NCBI GenBank assembly: GCA_018334795.1
Contig: JAGXLH010000031.1
Coordinates: forward strand, 1 to 15,096
Direction of reading: 5' to 3'
DNA length: 15,096 nucleotides
Source of the DNA: Thermoplasmatota archaeon
GTDB taxonomy: Archaea > Thermoplasmatota > E2 > DHVEG-1
Of this stretch, positions 14,255 to 15,096 are shown piece by piece (positions within the stretch are counted from its first letter, which is position 1; each line of letters starts with the position of its first letter). The notes beneath the pieces were generated by a model that had not been told where the DNA came from, did not search any database, and was given only the letters and a program-made list of their open reading frames with translations. Position numbers and translations under genes: made by a program.

Positions 14255-15096
14255 TTAATTCGTTTGTTCTGATTCTTTTTGAGTATACTTTCGTTTGATT
14301 TTAAACGGCGTAAATTCATGGCCGCCGCCTTCGTAAAACCGATTGAAAAATTCTACATATTGTAATCGTAATGAATGTACGCCTGCTCCTAATGCTGAAA
14401 TCGCTAGATTAACCATATGTAAAACTAAGAGAAGTACAACGGTAACAATAATGCCAATGAATGGAATCATTTCACCAAGTAATTGACTGACTACGTTAAA
14501 GGCAAGTGCCATTCCTGCGGTTGCAAGGCCAAGAGCGAGTAATCGAGCGTATGATAACCAGTCGCCAACATACCCGGTTATGTCAAAGAATCCAATGGGT
14601 CCTGAGGCATATATTAATTGGATAAGACCAACGACGACGAGTGCTGCTGAAATGTAAAACATTGGTTGTGGAAGGGTCCAGTCTAAAATGAAATAACCAA
14701 TGAGTGCGCCTCCACCGATTTGAAGCGGTACCCAGCATAATTTTTCAGTAAGCATTTCTTTGTATTTTTTTTGCATGAATGCTTGGATGAGTCCGTAGAT
14801 AACACCAATGTTTAAATGAACGATACCAAGTACTAATGCTACAGTGAGAATAGTAATTGGGTCTTTTAAAGAATCAATGGGGAATTGTATGTTTAATACG
14901 CTGAATTGATACATGAGTTGAGTACTTTCACCTTGAAAGATAATGTGAATCAGATTTCCAAAGATACTATAGGTGAAAAATCCAACGATCGTGGTAACAA
15001 GGCCAAGGAAAATACCCATGAAACCCCAGTTTTTTATCATTGGGCTCATGTTACCAAATTTAAGATAAGCAAACAGGGATAAAAGTAAGATGATAA
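14255..15096 (-). CDS. atpI: A-type ATP synthase subunit I, C-terminal part (5' end beyond the window)
   Basis: Subunit I (the 'a' subunit of V/A-type enzymes) forms the stator half-channels beside the K ring. The reading frame is open to the right edge, so the visible 280 codons are the C-terminal membrane half only. The ATG at 15049 is internal: hydrophobic residues in the same frame continue upstream of it. Family blocks, counted from that Met, include HLNIGVIYGLI (78-88), WLSYARLLALGLATAG (164-179) with the conserved Arg169 thought to face the rotor carboxylate, HMVNLAISALGAGVHSLRL (211-229) and YVEFFNRFYEGGG (231-243), followed by the closing FTPFK. The stop is 23 nt before the atpK start. 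The cytoplasmic N-terminal domain, any atpH and the operon promoter should lie to the right. Confidence 0.96.
   Translation of the reverse strand, partial: IILLLSLFAYLKFGNMSPMIKNWGFMGIFLGLVTTIVGFFTYSIFGNLIHIIFQGESTQLMYQFSVLNIQFPIDSLKDPITILTVALVLGIVHLNIGVIYGLIQAFMQKKYKEMLTEKLCWVPLQIGGGALIGYFILDWTLPQPMFYISAALVVVGLIQLIYASGPIGFFDITGYVGDWLSYARLLALGLATAGMALAFNVVSQLLGEMIPFIGIIVTVVLLLVLHMVNLAISALGAGVHSLRLQYVEFFNRFYEGGGHEFTPFKIKRKYTQKESEQTN

Noticed and set aside
14255..15049. Subunit I as a complete 264-residue protein starting at 15049
   Set aside because: The frame stays open to the right edge with membrane-type residues, and the family is about 650 residues or more, so the Met is internal.

Overview
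The window looks like archaeal chromosome, most likely from a euryarchaeal-type organism and possibly Thermoplasmatota; I hold the phylum loosely. The evidence is a complete A-type (A1AO) ATP synthase operon in the usual archaeal order, a membrane-anchored archaeal LonB protease, an archaeal-type NMN adenylyltransferase (NadM), TATA boxes about 25 nt ahead of expected transcript starts, and Shine-Dalgarno sites in front of most genes. The DNA is AT-rich. I see no tRNA, rRNA, CRISPR, insertion sequence or phage signature.

Layout, left to right: (1) the first 21 codons of a stand-alone Lrp/AsnC ligand-binding (RAM) domain protein, minus strand, cut by the left edge; (2) a minus-strand membrane protein fusing an ECF S-component-like DUF6580 region to a C-terminal transcobalamin-like DUF4430 domain; (3) a divergent promoter region; (4) a plus-strand 1085-residue secreted and membrane-anchored protein of unknown function; (5) convergent nadM, minus strand; (6) lonB with its own TATA box, minus strand; (7) a minus-strand ATP synthase operon from the right edge to about 7433, transcribed I (cut at its 5' end), K, E, C, F, A, B, D, and then a short reading frame for a 53-residue single-span membrane protein starting 3 nt after atpD.

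The operon encodes the rotary ATP synthase: A3B3 head, D/F/C central stalk, E (with the unseen H/G) peripheral stalk, and the membrane I and K subunits. Gene spacing is tight (-4 to +53 nt), so it probably forms one transcript with its promoter beyond the right edge. Three operon features deserve attention. Subunit K carries a signal-peptide-like N-terminus and the full set of residues that bind Na+ in Enterococcus hirae NtpK. Subunit C has an added N-terminal membrane helix. An uncharacterised small membrane protein ends the operon.

I see no clearly new multi-gene system. The best leads are the membrane-tethered subunit C, the small operon-end membrane protein, the DUF6580-DUF4430 fusion and the large surface protein.
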